Origin: a virus
Reading direction: 5' to 3' (one strand)
Virus record (IMG/VR): IMGVR_UViG_3300010396_000002
Span: 62,001-126,000 of that record
DNA length: 64,000 bases
Under the pieces are notes generated by a model. It was not told where the DNA came from, did not search any database, and saw only the letters and a program-made list of their open reading frames with translations. Position numbers and translations under genes: made by a program. This document shows, piece after piece, positions 45,156 through 54,011 of the stretch (positions are counted from its first letter, which is position 1; each line of letters begins with the position of its first letter).

Positions 45156-47449
45156 AACACGTCTTCCGCTCCGCCTGCCTCTTCGCCGGGGCCGGCGCCA
45201 TGGCCTACGGTGCCAAGGAGGCCAGCCAGCGCTTCCGCGAGCACGGGGCATCGTTCGAGCTCTGTGGTGCGTACGACTACGACGCCTACGCCTGCCAGGC
45301 TTACGAGTACCTCAACGACAGCCCCTGCGCGCAGCTCGACGCGGCCACGATCACGCTGGAGCAGATCCGGAAGCTGTTCGGCGAGAAGCCGCCCGACGCG
45401 GCATGGATCAGCGCCCCGTGCCAGGGTGCCTGCAAGATGCTGCCCGAGGCCAAGGCCGCGACGCCGAAGTACGTGGCGATGAACGACCTCAGCCTCCGCG
45501 GCGTGCAGACGCTGCTCGACGCGTATCCGGACGATCCGATCCCGCTGATCTTCTTCGAGAACGTGCCCAACATCACGACCCGGGCGAAGCAGATGCTTCG
45601 CGATCTGCGCAAGCTTGCGAAGTCCCGCGGGTACGTGCAGCACGAGGGCTATCACGAGGCGCGCCATCTCGGAGACCTAGCGCAGCGAAGAAAGCGCTGG
45701 TTCGCCGTCTGGCGGCACCCGAGCAAGGTCCCCGTCTTCCTCTACATGCCGCCGCACAAGGCGGGCAAGGTGTGCGGGGACGTGCTCGGGCCTCTGCCGC
45801 TCCCGAACGATCCGCGGGGTGGCCCGATGCACCGGCTCAGCAACACGAGCATGATCAACCTTCTCCGGCTCTGGGCGATCCCCGCCGGCGGCGACTGGCG
45901 GGACTTGATCCAGGACGACGTGCCGCGGCGGGAGCGCTTCCGGCGCCAGCACATCGAACGCTGGGACGATCCAAGCGTCACCATCGGCGGCCCCGGCAGC
46001 AACGGGGCCTGCGCAGTGCAGGACCCACGGCCGGCGGGAGGCGTCGACCTGCTCGGCGGCAAGGCCCCAACGCAGGAGCAGCTCGAGCGCTGGGAGCAAG
46101 AGGGCGTCCACGCGGACGGGGCCGTGCACTTCTTCAAGGGCAAGCACGGCGTGCGCCCCTGGAGCAAGCCGGCGCGCACGGTCATCGCCGGCCCAGGCAA
46201 CGACGCGACGGCGGATCCACGCGTTCTGCTCCAGCCTCAGGCCGGGAACGGCCGGATGCACTGGGGGAAGTACGTGGTCGTGCCCATGAACGGCACGGCT
46301 CCGTGCGTGACGACGGCGTTGCGCGTCGGTTCCGGCGCACCCAGCATCGCCGATGATCGGGTCGACCTATCAACCGGGCCGCAGTTCAACCGGCGCTGGG
46401 GCGTGCTCTCGCCGGGGGAGCCGAGCGACACGGTGACTACCGCCGGACGGCCGCAGTGCGGCGCCTTCTCCTACGCCGCGCCGGCGCCCGAGCCGGTGGA
46501 CCTCGTGCCGAAGCAGAAGTGCTACGACGCCGGCTATGGCGTCCTCGCCAAGGGCCAGCCTAGCCGGACCATCGCCACCAAGGCGGACCCCGGATGCGGG
46601 GCCTACGCCATCGCCGACGAGGTACCGGCTCCGCTCCAGCTCGAGCTTGGCTGTGCTCCGCATGCTGGCGCCTACGGCGTGACCGGCTTCGACCAGGAGC
46701 AGGCCACGATCACCGCCCACCACAAGGTCGACAACCGACCGGCAGCCGTTGCCGACCCTCGGCCCACCCCCGCTTACGTCGTGCTCTCCCACGAGGAGAC
46801 CAAGCGGATCGTGGACGGCGAGGTCCGCGTCCCGTTCGCCATCGTCGACCAGGAGAACCCCGGGGAGGCGCTCGCCATCGTCGACGACCTGGAGAAACCG
46901 CCGTACCGCTGGGTCGAGACGAAGCCCAAGACGAAGCGGGGGAAGCCCAAGCGCAAGAAGGAGACGGTCGCCCTCGTTCTCATCTCGGCCGACGGCACAT
47001 GGCACCGGCCGCTGACCACGCTGGAGCTCGCCGTGCTCCAGTCCTTCCCCGCCGTGCACAACGGCAAGCCGCTCGACTTCGGAGGCGGGAGCACGGCACA
47101 GCGCACCGTCATCGGGAACGCCGTGCCGTGCAAGGTGGCGAAGGCCATCGCCGAGCAGATGCTGCTCTCCCTCGTCGTTGCCGCCACGGTCGGCTTCACC
47201 CTCGGCGACCCTGGCACGCCGGTCTGGGTCAAGAACGTCCGCGCCCTCGAGCGCCAGCTCCAGCGCGAGGGCTATGTAGTCGTGAAGGGGCGCGGCACGC
47301 TCAACTTCACGACGGGCGAGATGCTCGACGACGGCTTCGCCCGATGGCGGGCAGCGAAGCCGAAGAAGAAGGCCCGCCATCGGGCACGCACGCTGCCCCG
47401 GGCCATCCCGAGGCCGGTGCATGTCGCGCCTGCCCACGCCTACGCATGA
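45152..47449 (+). CDS. C5-cytosine DNA methyltransferase with long internal repeat region
   Basis: A 765-residue protein. Motif I SACLFAGAGAMAYGAKEA near residues 7-24, catalytic loop SAPCQGAC with C90 (the usual PPCQ is APCQ here), FFENVPN near 134-140 (motif VI), a QRRKRWFAV motif VIII, and IGNAVPCKVAKA near 654 (motif X). Between about 280 and 540 come six or more degenerate units of the type P-S-x-T-I/V followed by a Gly stretch and ADPR (for example PSVTIGGPGSNGACAVQDPR). This replaces the target-recognition domain and makes the protein much longer than the 330-420 usual residues. Presumably it protects phage DNA against restriction (inference). Confidence 0.88.
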   Translation: MKHVFRSACLFAGAGAMAYGAKEASQRFREHGASFELCGAYDYDAYACQAYEYLNDSPCAQLDAATITLEQIRKLFGEKPPDAAWISAPCQGACKMLPEAKAATPKYVAMNDLSLRGVQTLLDAYPDDPIPLIFFENVPNITTRAKQMLRDLRKLAKSRGYVQHEGYHEARHLGDLAQRRKRWFAVWRHPSKVPVFLYMPPHKAGKVCGDVLGPLPLPNDPRGGPMHRLSNTSMINLLRLWAIPAGGDWRDLIQDDVPRRERFRRQHIERWDDPSVTIGGPGSNGACAVQDPRPAGGVDLLGGKAPTQEQLERWEQEGVHADGAVHFFKGKHGVRPWSKPARTVIAGPGNDATADPRVLLQPQAGNGRMHWGKYVVVPMNGTAPCVTTALRVGSGAPSIADDRVDLSTGPQFNRRWGVLSPGEPSDTVTTAGRPQCGAFSYAAPAPEPVDLVPKQKCYDAGYGVLAKGQPSRTIATKADPGCGAYAIADEVPAPLQLELGCAPHAGAYGVTGFDQEQATITAHHKVDNRPAAVADPRPTPAYVVLSHEETKRIVDGEVRVPFAIVDQENPGEALAIVDDLEKPPYRWVETKPKTKRGKPKRKKETVALVLISADGTWHRPLTTLELAVLQSFPAVHNGKPLDFGGGSTAQRTVIGNAVPCKVAKAIAEQMLLSLVVAATVGFTLGDPGTPVWVKNVRALERQLQREGYVVVKGRGTLNFTTGEMLDDGFARWRAAKPKKKARHRARTLPRAIPRPVHVAPAHAYA

Positions 47450-47510
47450 ACCGCGCACGCCCCGGGGCTCTTGCAAGAGGAGCTGCCGGGGCATGCCATT
47501 GGAGGATTCA
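47450..47510 (+). repeat. Stem-loop cassette element, copy 19
   Basis: GCCCCGG pairs with CCGGGGC; inner CTCTT pairs with AAGAG around GC. Starts right after TGA; GGAGG precedes the ATG at 47511. Confidence 0.85.
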
Positions 47511-48041
47511 ATGACCAAGACCATGATCGTGACCCCAGCCATGATCGACAGGGCCCGTGCGCTGCTCTTGCGCCGGAAGGAAGTGCCCGGCGCGTTCGTG
47601 CACACACGCGGCGAGCTGCTCGCTCAGGTGTGCGCGATCGTCGAGATGCTGGATGAGCACTTCGACGTGAAAGCCTTCGACCACAAGCACCTGTGGGTGG
47701 CCCAGGGCCCTCGCAGCTACCAGGCCCGCAAGACGCTCGAGGTCGACTGGGCCCGCAAGGTCATCGACGACGCGCTCGCGCACCTCGACACGCTGAAGCC
47801 CCACGAGGACCCGCCCGAGATCGTGAAGGCTGCCAAGGAGCTGGAGGGCGCGTACGGCGCCGTGGTCGACGCCGCGCACGAGTTCTACACGAGCATGGAC
47901 CTCAGGAAGCTCCTCAAGCACCAGCCCCCGAGCGAGGTGAAGGTCCCCGGGTACCGCCTCGCCGACCTCGCCGATGCCGTCCGGGCCTGGAAGGACGCCG
48001 GGCAGGCGCTGCTCGACTTGCAGGCCAAGCAGAAGCGATGA
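47511..48041 (+). CDS. Helical hypothetical protein, 176 residues
   Basis: TPAMIDRARALLLRRKEVPG, then RKTLEVDWARKVIDDALAHL and EIVKAAKELEGAYGAVVDAA, followed by further helices and a Lys-rich end. A helical bundle is likely. No family is recognised. Confidence 0.7.
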   Translation: MTKTMIVTPAMIDRARALLLRRKEVPGAFVHTRGELLAQVCAIVEMLDEHFDVKAFDHKHLWVAQGPRSYQARKTLEVDWARKVIDDALAHLDTLKPHEDPPEIVKAAKELEGAYGAVVDAAHEFYTSMDLRKLLKHQPPSEVKVPGYRLADLADAVRAWKDAGQALLDLQAKQKR

Positions 48042-48238
48042 GGCCGCAGAAGTCCCCGGCGAAGCGCCTGGAGAAAGCGCGTGCGAGACGGCGAGACTTC
48101 TCCGCGCGCGGGTCGACCTGCCCGCTCTGCCGCCAGGAGTTCCGAACGTGCGAGCACACGATCCAGCAGGCCATGGACCGGCTGGACGAGGACGTGACGC
48201 TCGCCGAGGTCGAAGCAGCGAAGGACCGCTCACAATAG
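48038..48238 (+). CDS. Small zinc-like protein, 66 residues
   Basis: Basic N-terminus (RPQKSPAKRLEKARARRRDF), CPLCRQEFRTCEH (CxxC...CxxH, zinc-like), then an acidic helix. Ends in TAG followed at once by element copy 20. Confidence 0.65.
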   Translation: MRPQKSPAKRLEKARARRRDFSARGSTCPLCRQEFRTCEHTIQQAMDRLDEDVTLAEVEAAKDRSQ

Positions 48239-48294
48239 GCGCACGGCTCGGGCTCCCATCGGGGGGCGCCGAGCTTGTGCACGTGGAGGAGAAC
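48239..48294 (+). repeat. Stem-loop cassette element, copy 20
   Basis: GCTCGG pairs with CCGAGC, a different sequence from other copies but fully paired; inner GCTCCC pairs with GGGGGC. GGAGGAG precedes the ATG. Confidence 0.85.
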
Positions 48295-48663
48295 ATGAAG
48301 ACGCGAACAGGTTGGGTTGTGTGCGGAGTAGCGGATCAGACATGGGCCTACATGGCGAAGCCCGAGAGTGGCTTCGGGCTACCCGAGGATCGTCACACCT
48401 TCACCATCGAACCGAGCGAGGCGCACATCATCCGGGCAACGGGCCGCGAGGAAGCGGCCAGGAGGGCGAGCGCGATCCTCGGTCGCAAGGTCGGTCTCGG
48501 TCTGCCGAGCCCTGGAGACCGGCGAGTCGGCGCGCTCGCGCCGGGGCTCGGTGCCGCCCTGCCGCCGAGCATCGCCTCCGAGGCCAACGAGTCTGACGCG
48601 GGCGAGTGGCTCGAGTTCGTGCGCGACGTGCGGGCCTTCCGCAACGGGCCGGCGACATGGTGA
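48295..48663 (+). CDS. Hypothetical protein, 122 residues
   Basis: KTRTGWVVCGVADQTWAYMA, SEAHIIRATGREEAARRASA, then a Gly/Pro/Arg region and GEWLEFVRDVRAFRNGPATW at the end. No family is recognised. Bounded by element copies 20 and 21. Confidence 0.7.
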   Translation: MKTRTGWVVCGVADQTWAYMAKPESGFGLPEDRHTFTIEPSEAHIIRATGREEAARRASAILGRKVGLGLPSPGDRRVGALAPGLGAALPPSIASEANESDAGEWLEFVRDVRAFRNGPATW

Positions 48664-48714
48664 GCGCATCCCCGAGGGCCGCAGGGCCGCTCGGGTTGAG
48701 CCCGTGGAGGTACC
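48664..48714 (+). repeat. Stem-loop cassette element, copy 21
   Basis: CCCGAG pairs with CTCGGG; inner GGCC pairs with GGCC around GCAG. GGAGG precedes the ATG at 48715. Confidence 0.85.
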
Positions 48715-48972
48715 ATGCCGGACACCACGGACGAGGACATCATCCGCATCACCGTCGACGTCGAGAGGTGCGGCCGCTCCACCAGGACCAAGGCGTCGAG
48801 TTGGGCCTACGTCGACGCGCCGCCCAACGTGCGCCGCCACATCGCCCCCGAGACGTTCGTCGAAGCCGTCGCCGAGCTCGTTGTCAACGGCTACACCGTC
48901 ACCGTCGAGCCGAAGATCGAGGACATCTCGCTCCTCGACTGGTACGGCGGCCAGCTTCCCACCGGAACGTGA
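48715..48972 (+). CDS. Small acidic protein, 85 residues
   Basis: DTTDEDIIRITVDVERCGRS, then VAELVVNGYTVTVEPKIEDI. Alternating strands and acidic residues. No family is recognised. It follows element copy 21. Confidence 0.65.
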   Translation: MPDTTDEDIIRITVDVERCGRSTRTKASSWAYVDAPPNVRRHIAPETFVEAVAELVVNGYTVTVEPKIEDISLLDWYGGQLPTGT

Positions 48973-48987
48973 GAGGATCGAACCACC

Positions 48988-49329
48988 ATGAGCGACGTCA
49001 GCAACGACCGCGATATGCGCCTCGCCCAGGAGATCGCGAGCCGCTGGCCCACCCACGGTGACTGGGCTTTCGACTACATGTACCCCGGCTTCTTCCGGTA
49101 CTACTCGGACAGGTTGGGGTGCTCGGTGTTCTTCACGCCCGACTTTAACGAAGAGGGGGCGCTCGACATGCAGCTCCAGGACGATGTCGGGAACGCCATC
49201 GACAACGACGTGATCCCCTACGCCTTCGTCAAGTACCAGGAGCCGCTGACCGCCGACTTCATGCACGACGAGGTCGTCAAGGCGCTGGCGCTCGTCGATG
49301 CCTACTACATGCAGGCCGCGAAGCCATGA
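48988..49329 (+). CDS. Hypothetical protein, 113 residues
   Basis: RDMRLAQEIASRWPTHGDWA, YMYPGFFRYYSDRLGCSVFF, then acidic strands and an ADFMHDEVVKALALVDAYYM helix. No family is recognised. The end overlaps the start of the Mom-like gene (ATGA). Confidence 0.7.
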   Translation: MSDVSNDRDMRLAQEIASRWPTHGDWAFDYMYPGFFRYYSDRLGCSVFFTPDFNEEGALDMQLQDDVGNAIDNDVIPYAFVKYQEPLTADFMHDEVVKALALVDAYYMQAAKP

Positions 49330-50068
49330 GCATCGACAACGCCACCATGCGCTGGAAGTACGGCCGCGAGGGGTTCTTGCTGGACCTCGAGCGCGGTGTC
49401 TTCAACCCGAGCGGGTACGATGTCGTGCGCGTGCGCGAGCAGAGCGGCTCGGCGGCCTTCGTCGGCGAGCACCACTACTCGGGGACCTGGAAGGGCGGCG
49501 GGCTCGTCTTCGACCTGATGCACCACGCGAAGCGCGTCGGCGTCGCCGTCTACTCGCAGCCCGGCGGGCCCAAGGTGCTCGGCGCCTGGTTCCCCGGCCA
49601 CGAGAAGACCTCGCTGGAGCTCAGCCGACTCGTGCTGCTCGACGAGGTTCCATTCAACGCCGAGACGTGGATGCTCGCCCGCACGCGCGATCTTCTCTGG
49701 CGCGACGGGTACACCGGGGTCGTGAGCTACTCCGATCCGATGCCGCGCCCGCGCGCGGACGGGAGCTTGCTCTTCCCCGGCCACGTCGGGACGACCTACA
49801 AGGCCGCCTCCGCGATCTATACGGGCCAGACCAAGGGCGAGGCCCAGTGGCTCTTCCGGGACGGCACCGTCTTCCCGTCGCGCGACCGGACCAAGATCCG
49901 CGCCTTCGCCTTCGGGCAGGACACGTGCAAGGGCTGGGACTACGCGAAGGACGTGCTCCTCGCCCAGGGGGCCCCGCCGTTCGAGTTCGCCTTCGGCGAC
50001 GAGCGAGCGTCCGCCTGGTGCGACTCATCATTGCGGGCGTCAAGCAGCCCGCGTTGCCGTTCACCTGA
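49326..50068 (+). CDS. Mom-like DNA modification protein (3' end probably frame-shifted)
   Basis: HHYSG at 49-53, the hydrophobic GGPKVLGAWFPGHEKTSLEL followed by SRLVLLDEVPFNAETWMLAR (100-119), GVVSYSDP at 131-138 and GHVGTTYKA at 152-160 match the Mom family of phage Mu, whose members modify adenine (methylcarbamoylation) and protect phage DNA from restriction. Near 49990-50010 the frame that continues with FEFAFGDERA turns into Cys/Ser-rich sequence running 52 bases into the next gene. One missing base near 50010 would give VRLVRLIIAGVKQPALPF with a TGA at 50066-50068. If no base is missing, the same frame runs to 50129. Confidence 0.85.
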
Positions 50069-50077
50069 GGAGGGCGC

Positions 50078-50305
50078 ATGCCCATCGACGCGAAGGCCGT
50101 GCGGCCCGGCGACATCACGTACCACCTGAACATGGATCCGGAGAGCGCGCAGGTGCGCGTCCGAGGCGAGCCTTGGGCCATGCTGCTCTGGCACAACGGC
50201 GTTGCCAGGGTCGAAGGCTACCCCAACAACACCATCGACGGCGCCCGCGCCGACGTGCTCCTGATGCTCTCAGCGGAGGCCCTGAAGCGGGCCAGGAAGA
50301 GGTAG
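50078..50305 (+). CDS. Small hypothetical protein, 75 residues
   Basis: PIDAKAVRPGDITYHLNMDP, VRGEPWAMLLWHNGVARVEG and a helix (ARADVLLMLSAEALKRARKR). GGAGGGC precedes the ATG. No family is recognised. Confidence 0.7.
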   Translation: MPIDAKAVRPGDITYHLNMDPESAQVRVRGEPWAMLLWHNGVARVEGYPNNTIDGARADVLLMLSAEALKRARKR

Positions 50306-50310
50306 TTGCC

Positions 50311-50559
50311 ATGGCTGACACGCAAGCAGGTCGCAAGTTCAAGCCCGGCGACCGGGTCGACTGGACCCGCATCTACAAGGTGAGCAACGTCACCGAGCGC
50401 TGGCGACGCGTCTTCGGAGACGGCCCGTACACCGTCAAAAGTGTTGAGGTCGATGCGACCGACAACCCGCTGATCACCATCAAGCCCAACAAGAGGCCGC
50501 CGCCTGGCGAAGACCTTACATTCACCGAGTCGTGGTTCGACAAGGTCGGTGCCACGTGA
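50311..50559 (+). CDS. Small SH3/Tudor-like protein, 82 residues
   Basis: GRKFKPGDRVDWTRIYKVSN and GPYTVKSVEVDATDNPLITI then KPNKRPPPGEDLTFTE. This pattern (K.GD.V.w....G.y.V..ve) recalls small KOW/SH3-type barrels. Ends in a GTGA overlap with the next gene. Confidence 0.65.
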   Translation: MADTQAGRKFKPGDRVDWTRIYKVSNVTERWRRVFGDGPYTVKSVEVDATDNPLITIKPNKRPPPGEDLTFTESWFDKVGAT

Positions 50560-51032
50560 GCGCGCCCAAGCCAATCCCTGCCGCGCTGGAGGACGTTGGC
50601 GCCGTCGTTCGCCGGTGCTGGCCCGGCTGTGCCGAGGTGCAAGGCGTCGACCCGGTCAAGGTGCGCGTCGAGGTCGTGCCCCACGTCGAGCGGCGACAGC
50701 ACGGTCACCGCCGTGGATGGGAACTCGTCATCGCTCGCGATCCGGGACACGGCGGCACCCTGCGGGCCATCGAGAACGCGCGGGCGATCGAGGAGCTTGC
50801 TCGGAGCTTCGAGGACGCCGGCTTCGACGTCCTCCGCCACGAGGACGGCCGCCGTGTCGTGCTCGGCTGGACGCGTAGCTCCGAACCGCACAGGAAGGGG
50901 ATGCGGGCGCGCCTCGTCGAGCTTGGGCCGTGGCACCCGGACCGGGACCGTCGCCGAGCTGAGCTGCTCGCACAGCGCAACCCGCGCGCAATCGCCGAGA
51001 TGACCGGCCACGCCGCTCCGACCAGTGAGTAG
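50556..51032 (+). CDS. Hypothetical protein, 158 residues
   Basis: APKPIPAALEDVGAVVRRCW, CPGC-like CWPGCAEV near residue 25, VKVRVEVVPHVERRQHGHRR and ENARAIEELARSFEDAGFDV. The C-terminus is basic. No family is recognised. Located between the Mom-like and DpdA-like genes. Confidence 0.65.
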   Translation: MSAPKPIPAALEDVGAVVRRCWPGCAEVQGVDPVKVRVEVVPHVERRQHGHRRGWELVIARDPGHGGTLRAIENARAIEELARSFEDAGFDVLRHEDGRRVVLGWTRSSEPHRKGMRARLVELGPWHPDRDRRRAELLAQRNPRAIAEMTGHAAPTSE

Positions 51033-51035
51033 GCC

Positions 51036-51809
51036 ATGCGCGCCGGGAGCTTCTTCCTCGGCACGCACATGCCGGGCTGGCTCGCCGATCCACGCTTCGC
51101 TGAGGTCCCGCTCTTCGTCTCCCGCCGGAGGCTCGTCAAGCGGCGCACACTCCCCCGAGCCAAAGGCCGCTGGGCCTGCGACTCGGGCGGGTTCATGGAG
51201 CTGTCCCTCTTCGGCGGATGGACCGTCGGGCCTCGTCAGTACGCCGGCGAGATCCGCAGGTTCCGCGACGAGATCGGCGGCATGGCGTGGGCCGCGCCGA
51301 ACGACTGGATGTGCGAGCCCGGCATCCTCCGTTCGACGGGCCTCGACGTCGTCGAGCACCAGCGGCGCACCGTCGCCAACCTGCTGGAGCTCCGGTCCAT
51401 CGCCCCGGACCTCCCCTTCGTGCCGGTCCTTCAGGGCTGGCAGGTGGACGACTATCTACGATGCGTCGATGCGTACGACCGCGCCGGCGTGAACCTCCGC
51501 AAGGAGCCCGTCGTCGGCGTTGGCACGGTCTGCCGGCGCCAGAACACGACGGAGGGAGCGCGAATTGTCCGCAAGCTCGCCGGCCTTGGGCTCAAGCTCC
51601 ACGGCTTCGGCTTCAAGGTGACGGGGCTCAGGGCGTGCGGAGACGCGCTCGTCAGCGCCGACTCGTTGGCCTGGTCCTTCCGGGCTCGCAGATCGGATCC
51701 GCTTCCAGGTCACTCCCACAAGTCGTGCGCGAACTGCCCCGACTTCGCGCTAGCATGGCGCGGGGAGATCGAAGCGGGGCTCGTACCCAGGCAACTCGCC
51801 CTGTTCTAG
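51036..51809 (+). CDS. DpdA-like (DUF7221/TGT-related) DNA-modification protein
   Basis: A 257-residue protein. FFLGTHMPGWLADPR near the start, LPRAKGRWACDSGGFMELSL at 39-58, QYAGEIRRFRDEIGGMAWAA, APNDWMCEP at 87-95, PVLQGWQVDDYLRCVDAY, VGVGTVCRRQ and LHGFGFKVTGL are the blocks I recall for phage proteins annotated as DpdA-like, relatives of tRNA-guanine transglycosylase that put 7-deazaguanines into DNA. No preQ0 synthesis genes are in the window, so substrate supply is unknown. It directly precedes a PP-loop gene. The family name comes from memory of motifs. Confidence 0.8.
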   Translation: MRAGSFFLGTHMPGWLADPRFAEVPLFVSRRRLVKRRTLPRAKGRWACDSGGFMELSLFGGWTVGPRQYAGEIRRFRDEIGGMAWAAPNDWMCEPGILRSTGLDVVEHQRRTVANLLELRSIAPDLPFVPVLQGWQVDDYLRCVDAYDRAGVNLRKEPVVGVGTVCRRQNTTEGARIVRKLAGLGLKLHGFGFKVTGLRACGDALVSADSLAWSFRARRSDPLPGHSHKSCANCPDFALAWRGEIEAGLVPRQLALF

Positions 51810-51819
51810 AAGGTGGTGC

Positions 51820-52769
51820 ATGGAGCAACTCGGCCTCTTCAAGGCGCGCGCCATCAAGGTGCGCAAGGTCGCCAGGAAACGGAAGCGGCCCGAGGCGCCA
51901 CCGCTCGAGGCCTGGGACGGCAACCCACGCGTGAAGGTCGCCTCGATCGGGGGCGGCCTCTCGACTCGTTCGCCATGCTCGTCGACCGCGTCCAGCATGG
52001 CGAGGTGCCCGAGCTTGCGATCTTCGCGGACGTGACCGATCCGGAGCGGAAGGACCCCGGGGAGTGGCCGGTCACCTACCAATACCTCCGGGAGGTCGTG
52101 ATGCCGTACTGCGACCAGCACGGCATCGAGTTCGATTGGCTCGACACGACGCGCTCGCCCATCCGCGGGCACCGCTCCCTGTTCGGCTACTTCGCCGCCA
52201 TGCGCCTGATGCCGAGCCGCATGAGCCGGCTGTGCACCTCGGCAGCGAAGGTCGAGCGCGTCACCGACGAGCTGATCCAGCGCTACCCCACCAGGCCCGT
52301 CGAAGTGTGGGTCGGCTTCGAGGCGGGCGAGGAGATCCGCCTCAAGCGCGACCCGCACGCCGCCGGCGTTGTCGGGCTCGCCGGGAACTGGCGCGTCAAC
52401 CGCTTCCCGCTCATGGAGCGGAACCTCTGCCGGTGCAGGTGCGAGGACGTGCTGAAGGCTGCCGGCCTCCCGGTGCCTCCCGGCAGTGCGTGCATGCTGT
52501 GCCCCTACAGCACGCGCGGCGACTTCAAACGGCTCGAGCATCAAGAGCCCGAGGCATTCGCCTTCGGAGAGCGCATGGAGGACAACTGCCAGCGCACGAA
52601 GAAGAACGACAAGGTCATGCGCTACGGCTACGAGAAGGGCGACGGCACCGACCCGCCGCTCCGGCTCTGGGTCGAGAAGCCGTACACGCCCAGGGTCATG
52701 CCGTGCGAGGTCTGCGGTCGCCCTGAGCGCGCCCGCAAGAACGTGGGCTGCGACTACATCGCAGCATGA
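51820..52769 (+). CDS. PP-loop (PAPS-reductase-like) protein, frame broken in the PP-loop
   Basis: From ATG 51820: MEQLGLFKARAIKVRKVARK ... WDGNPRVKVASIGGGL, then the frame goes to shadow sequence. Two bases further the +2 frame continues DSFAMLVDRVQHGEVPELAI...FADVTDPERKDPG and the whole C-terminus, including CRCRCEDVLKAAGLP, SACMLCPYSTRGDFKRLEHQ and CEVCGRPERARKN. The expected GGGLDSFAM PP-loop needs removal of two bases: the sequence reads CCTCTCGACTCG where CCTCGACTCG would fit. This is a TC duplication or an assembly error. About 316 residues when repaired. Confidence 0.75.
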
Positions 52770-53044
52770 TGGAGGACGCATTGGACGAGAAGCCGTGCAC
52801 GATCGATGGCGTCGACTACCCGAGCTGTGCGGCAGCGGCGAGGGCGCTCGGGGTCACGTACCAGGCCATCCAGAGCCGCATCAAGACCCGACTGAACGGC
52901 GGACCACACAAGCGAGGTCGCAAGCCGAAGGCCGTCACGCTCGATGGCATCACCGCAACGCTGGACGAGCACGCGACGCGCCTTGGCATTTCGCGATCGG
53001 CGGTGTGTGGACGCGCCAAGCGACGCGCCAAGCGAGCGAAGTAG
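52766..53044 (+). CDS. Tandem helix-turn-helix (NUMOD-like) protein
   Basis: Two similar units: TIDGVDYPSCAAAARALGVT with YQAIQSRIK, and TLDGITATLDEHATRLGISR with SAVCGRAKR. Each is a short strand followed by a helix-turn-helix as in NUMOD1-type DNA-binding modules of homing endonucleases. No nuclease domain is attached. A Lys/Arg-rich end (KRRAKRAK) follows. Confidence 0.75.
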   Translation: MMEDALDEKPCTIDGVDYPSCAAAARALGVTYQAIQSRIKTRLNGGPHKRGRKPKAVTLDGITATLDEHATRLGISRSAVCGRAKRRAKRAK

Positions 53045-53104
53045 AAGCGCACAGCCCGGACCTCGACAAGAGGTGCCGGGCTTCGTGCGTCGAGGAGGCA
53101 GACC
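53045..53104 (+). repeat. Stem-loop cassette element, copy 22
   Basis: AGCCCGG pairs with CCGGGCT; inner ACCTC pairs with GAGGT around GACAA; GCGCA faces TGCGT. GAGGAGG precedes the ATG at 53105. Confidence 0.85.
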
Positions 53105-53677
53105 ATGCCGAAGACCAAGCAGAAGCCCGTCAGCGAAGCCACGATCGCCAAGGTCGCGAAGGAGACTGGCAAGCCGTTCAATGACGGCGGCGCATACATG
53201 AGCAGCCGCTTCAAGGACTGGACGGGGTGCGTCCGGTACCTGTTCACGCTCACCAGCGACCCGAAGCGCGTCGAGGACTTCCTGCGCTCCAAGAACATGC
53301 GCTGGTGCAGCGACAACCGCGCGAGGAGCGGGAAGGCGACCGTCGCCGACCTCAAGCGATACATCGCGCACTGGCTGTCGAAGCCCGGGTCGATGGGCTC
53401 CGGGATCGTCGAGATCCTCGGGATCGATGTGCCCAATTCGCCGATCCCGGATGCCAAGGCGGTGACGCTCGAGGCCGCCATGAACGCCGGCAGGCTGAAG
53501 GCCTGGGACGCCTTCCTCCAGATCGCCGAGACGGCGCGCGTCATCCAGGAGACGGCCACCCGGAGCCCGACGGATCCGGCAGCGCTTGCCGAGGTGTCGC
53601 GGCTGGTGTCGATCCTGCGCATGACGACGCTCGTCTCCGAGCCCACCAAGCCGAAGCGCCCGGCGAGACGCCGGTGA
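53105..53677 (+). CDS. Hypothetical protein, 190 residues
   Basis: EATIAKVAKETGKPFNDGGA, RVEDFLRSKNMRWCSDNRAR, a helix LKAWDAFLQIAETARVIQET and a basic C-terminus (TKPKRPARRR). No family is recognised; helical, possibly DNA-binding. Confidence 0.7.
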   Translation: MPKTKQKPVSEATIAKVAKETGKPFNDGGAYMSSRFKDWTGCVRYLFTLTSDPKRVEDFLRSKNMRWCSDNRARSGKATVADLKRYIAHWLSKPGSMGSGIVEILGIDVPNSPIPDAKAVTLEAAMNAGRLKAWDAFLQIAETARVIQETATRSPTDPAALAEVSRLVSILRMTTLVSEPTKPKRPARRR

Positions 53678-53823
53678 GCGTCTTCCTCACGAAGCCCAGG
53701 CGCCGCGTCCAGCCCCATCCGCGCCGGAAGTGCGCGTGGTGCTCGAGGACCGTGGCGCACGGGCCCCGCAACGATCCCTACCCCCACGACTGCATAGGCG
53801 TCTATCACTGGAGGCGACCATGA
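53674..53823 (+). CDS. Very small zinc-like protein, 49 residues
   Basis: SVFLTKPRRRVQPHPRRKCA, CAWCSRTVAHG and DCIGVYHW give CxxC...H/C. GTG 53674 overlaps the preceding stop; the end overlaps the next ATG. Confidence 0.6.
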   Translation: MSVFLTKPRRRVQPHPRRKCAWCSRTVAHGPRNDPYPHDCIGVYHWRRP

Positions 53824-54011
53824 AGAAGAGGATCCGCATCGAGGCCGACGCACTCGGCCGCATCCGTTTGCGCGACCATGCCACCGGCCAGATCCTGGAG
53901 AGCGAACTCCGGACGCCTGACCTCTCGGCGCTCGTCGGGCATCGGATCGAGACCGGCACCGTCTGCAACGACGGCTCGATCGTGTTGGACCTCGAGCACG
54001 AGCCGTCATGA
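53820..54011 (+). CDS. Small beta-rich protein, 63 residues
   Basis: KKRIRIEADALGRIRLRDHA and TGTVCNDGSIVLDLEHEPS. Four or five short strands; unknown family. Overlaps the PP-loop gene by four bases (ATGA). Confidence 0.6.
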   Translation: MKKRIRIEADALGRIRLRDHATGQILESELRTPDLSALVGHRIETGTVCNDGSIVLDLEHEPS

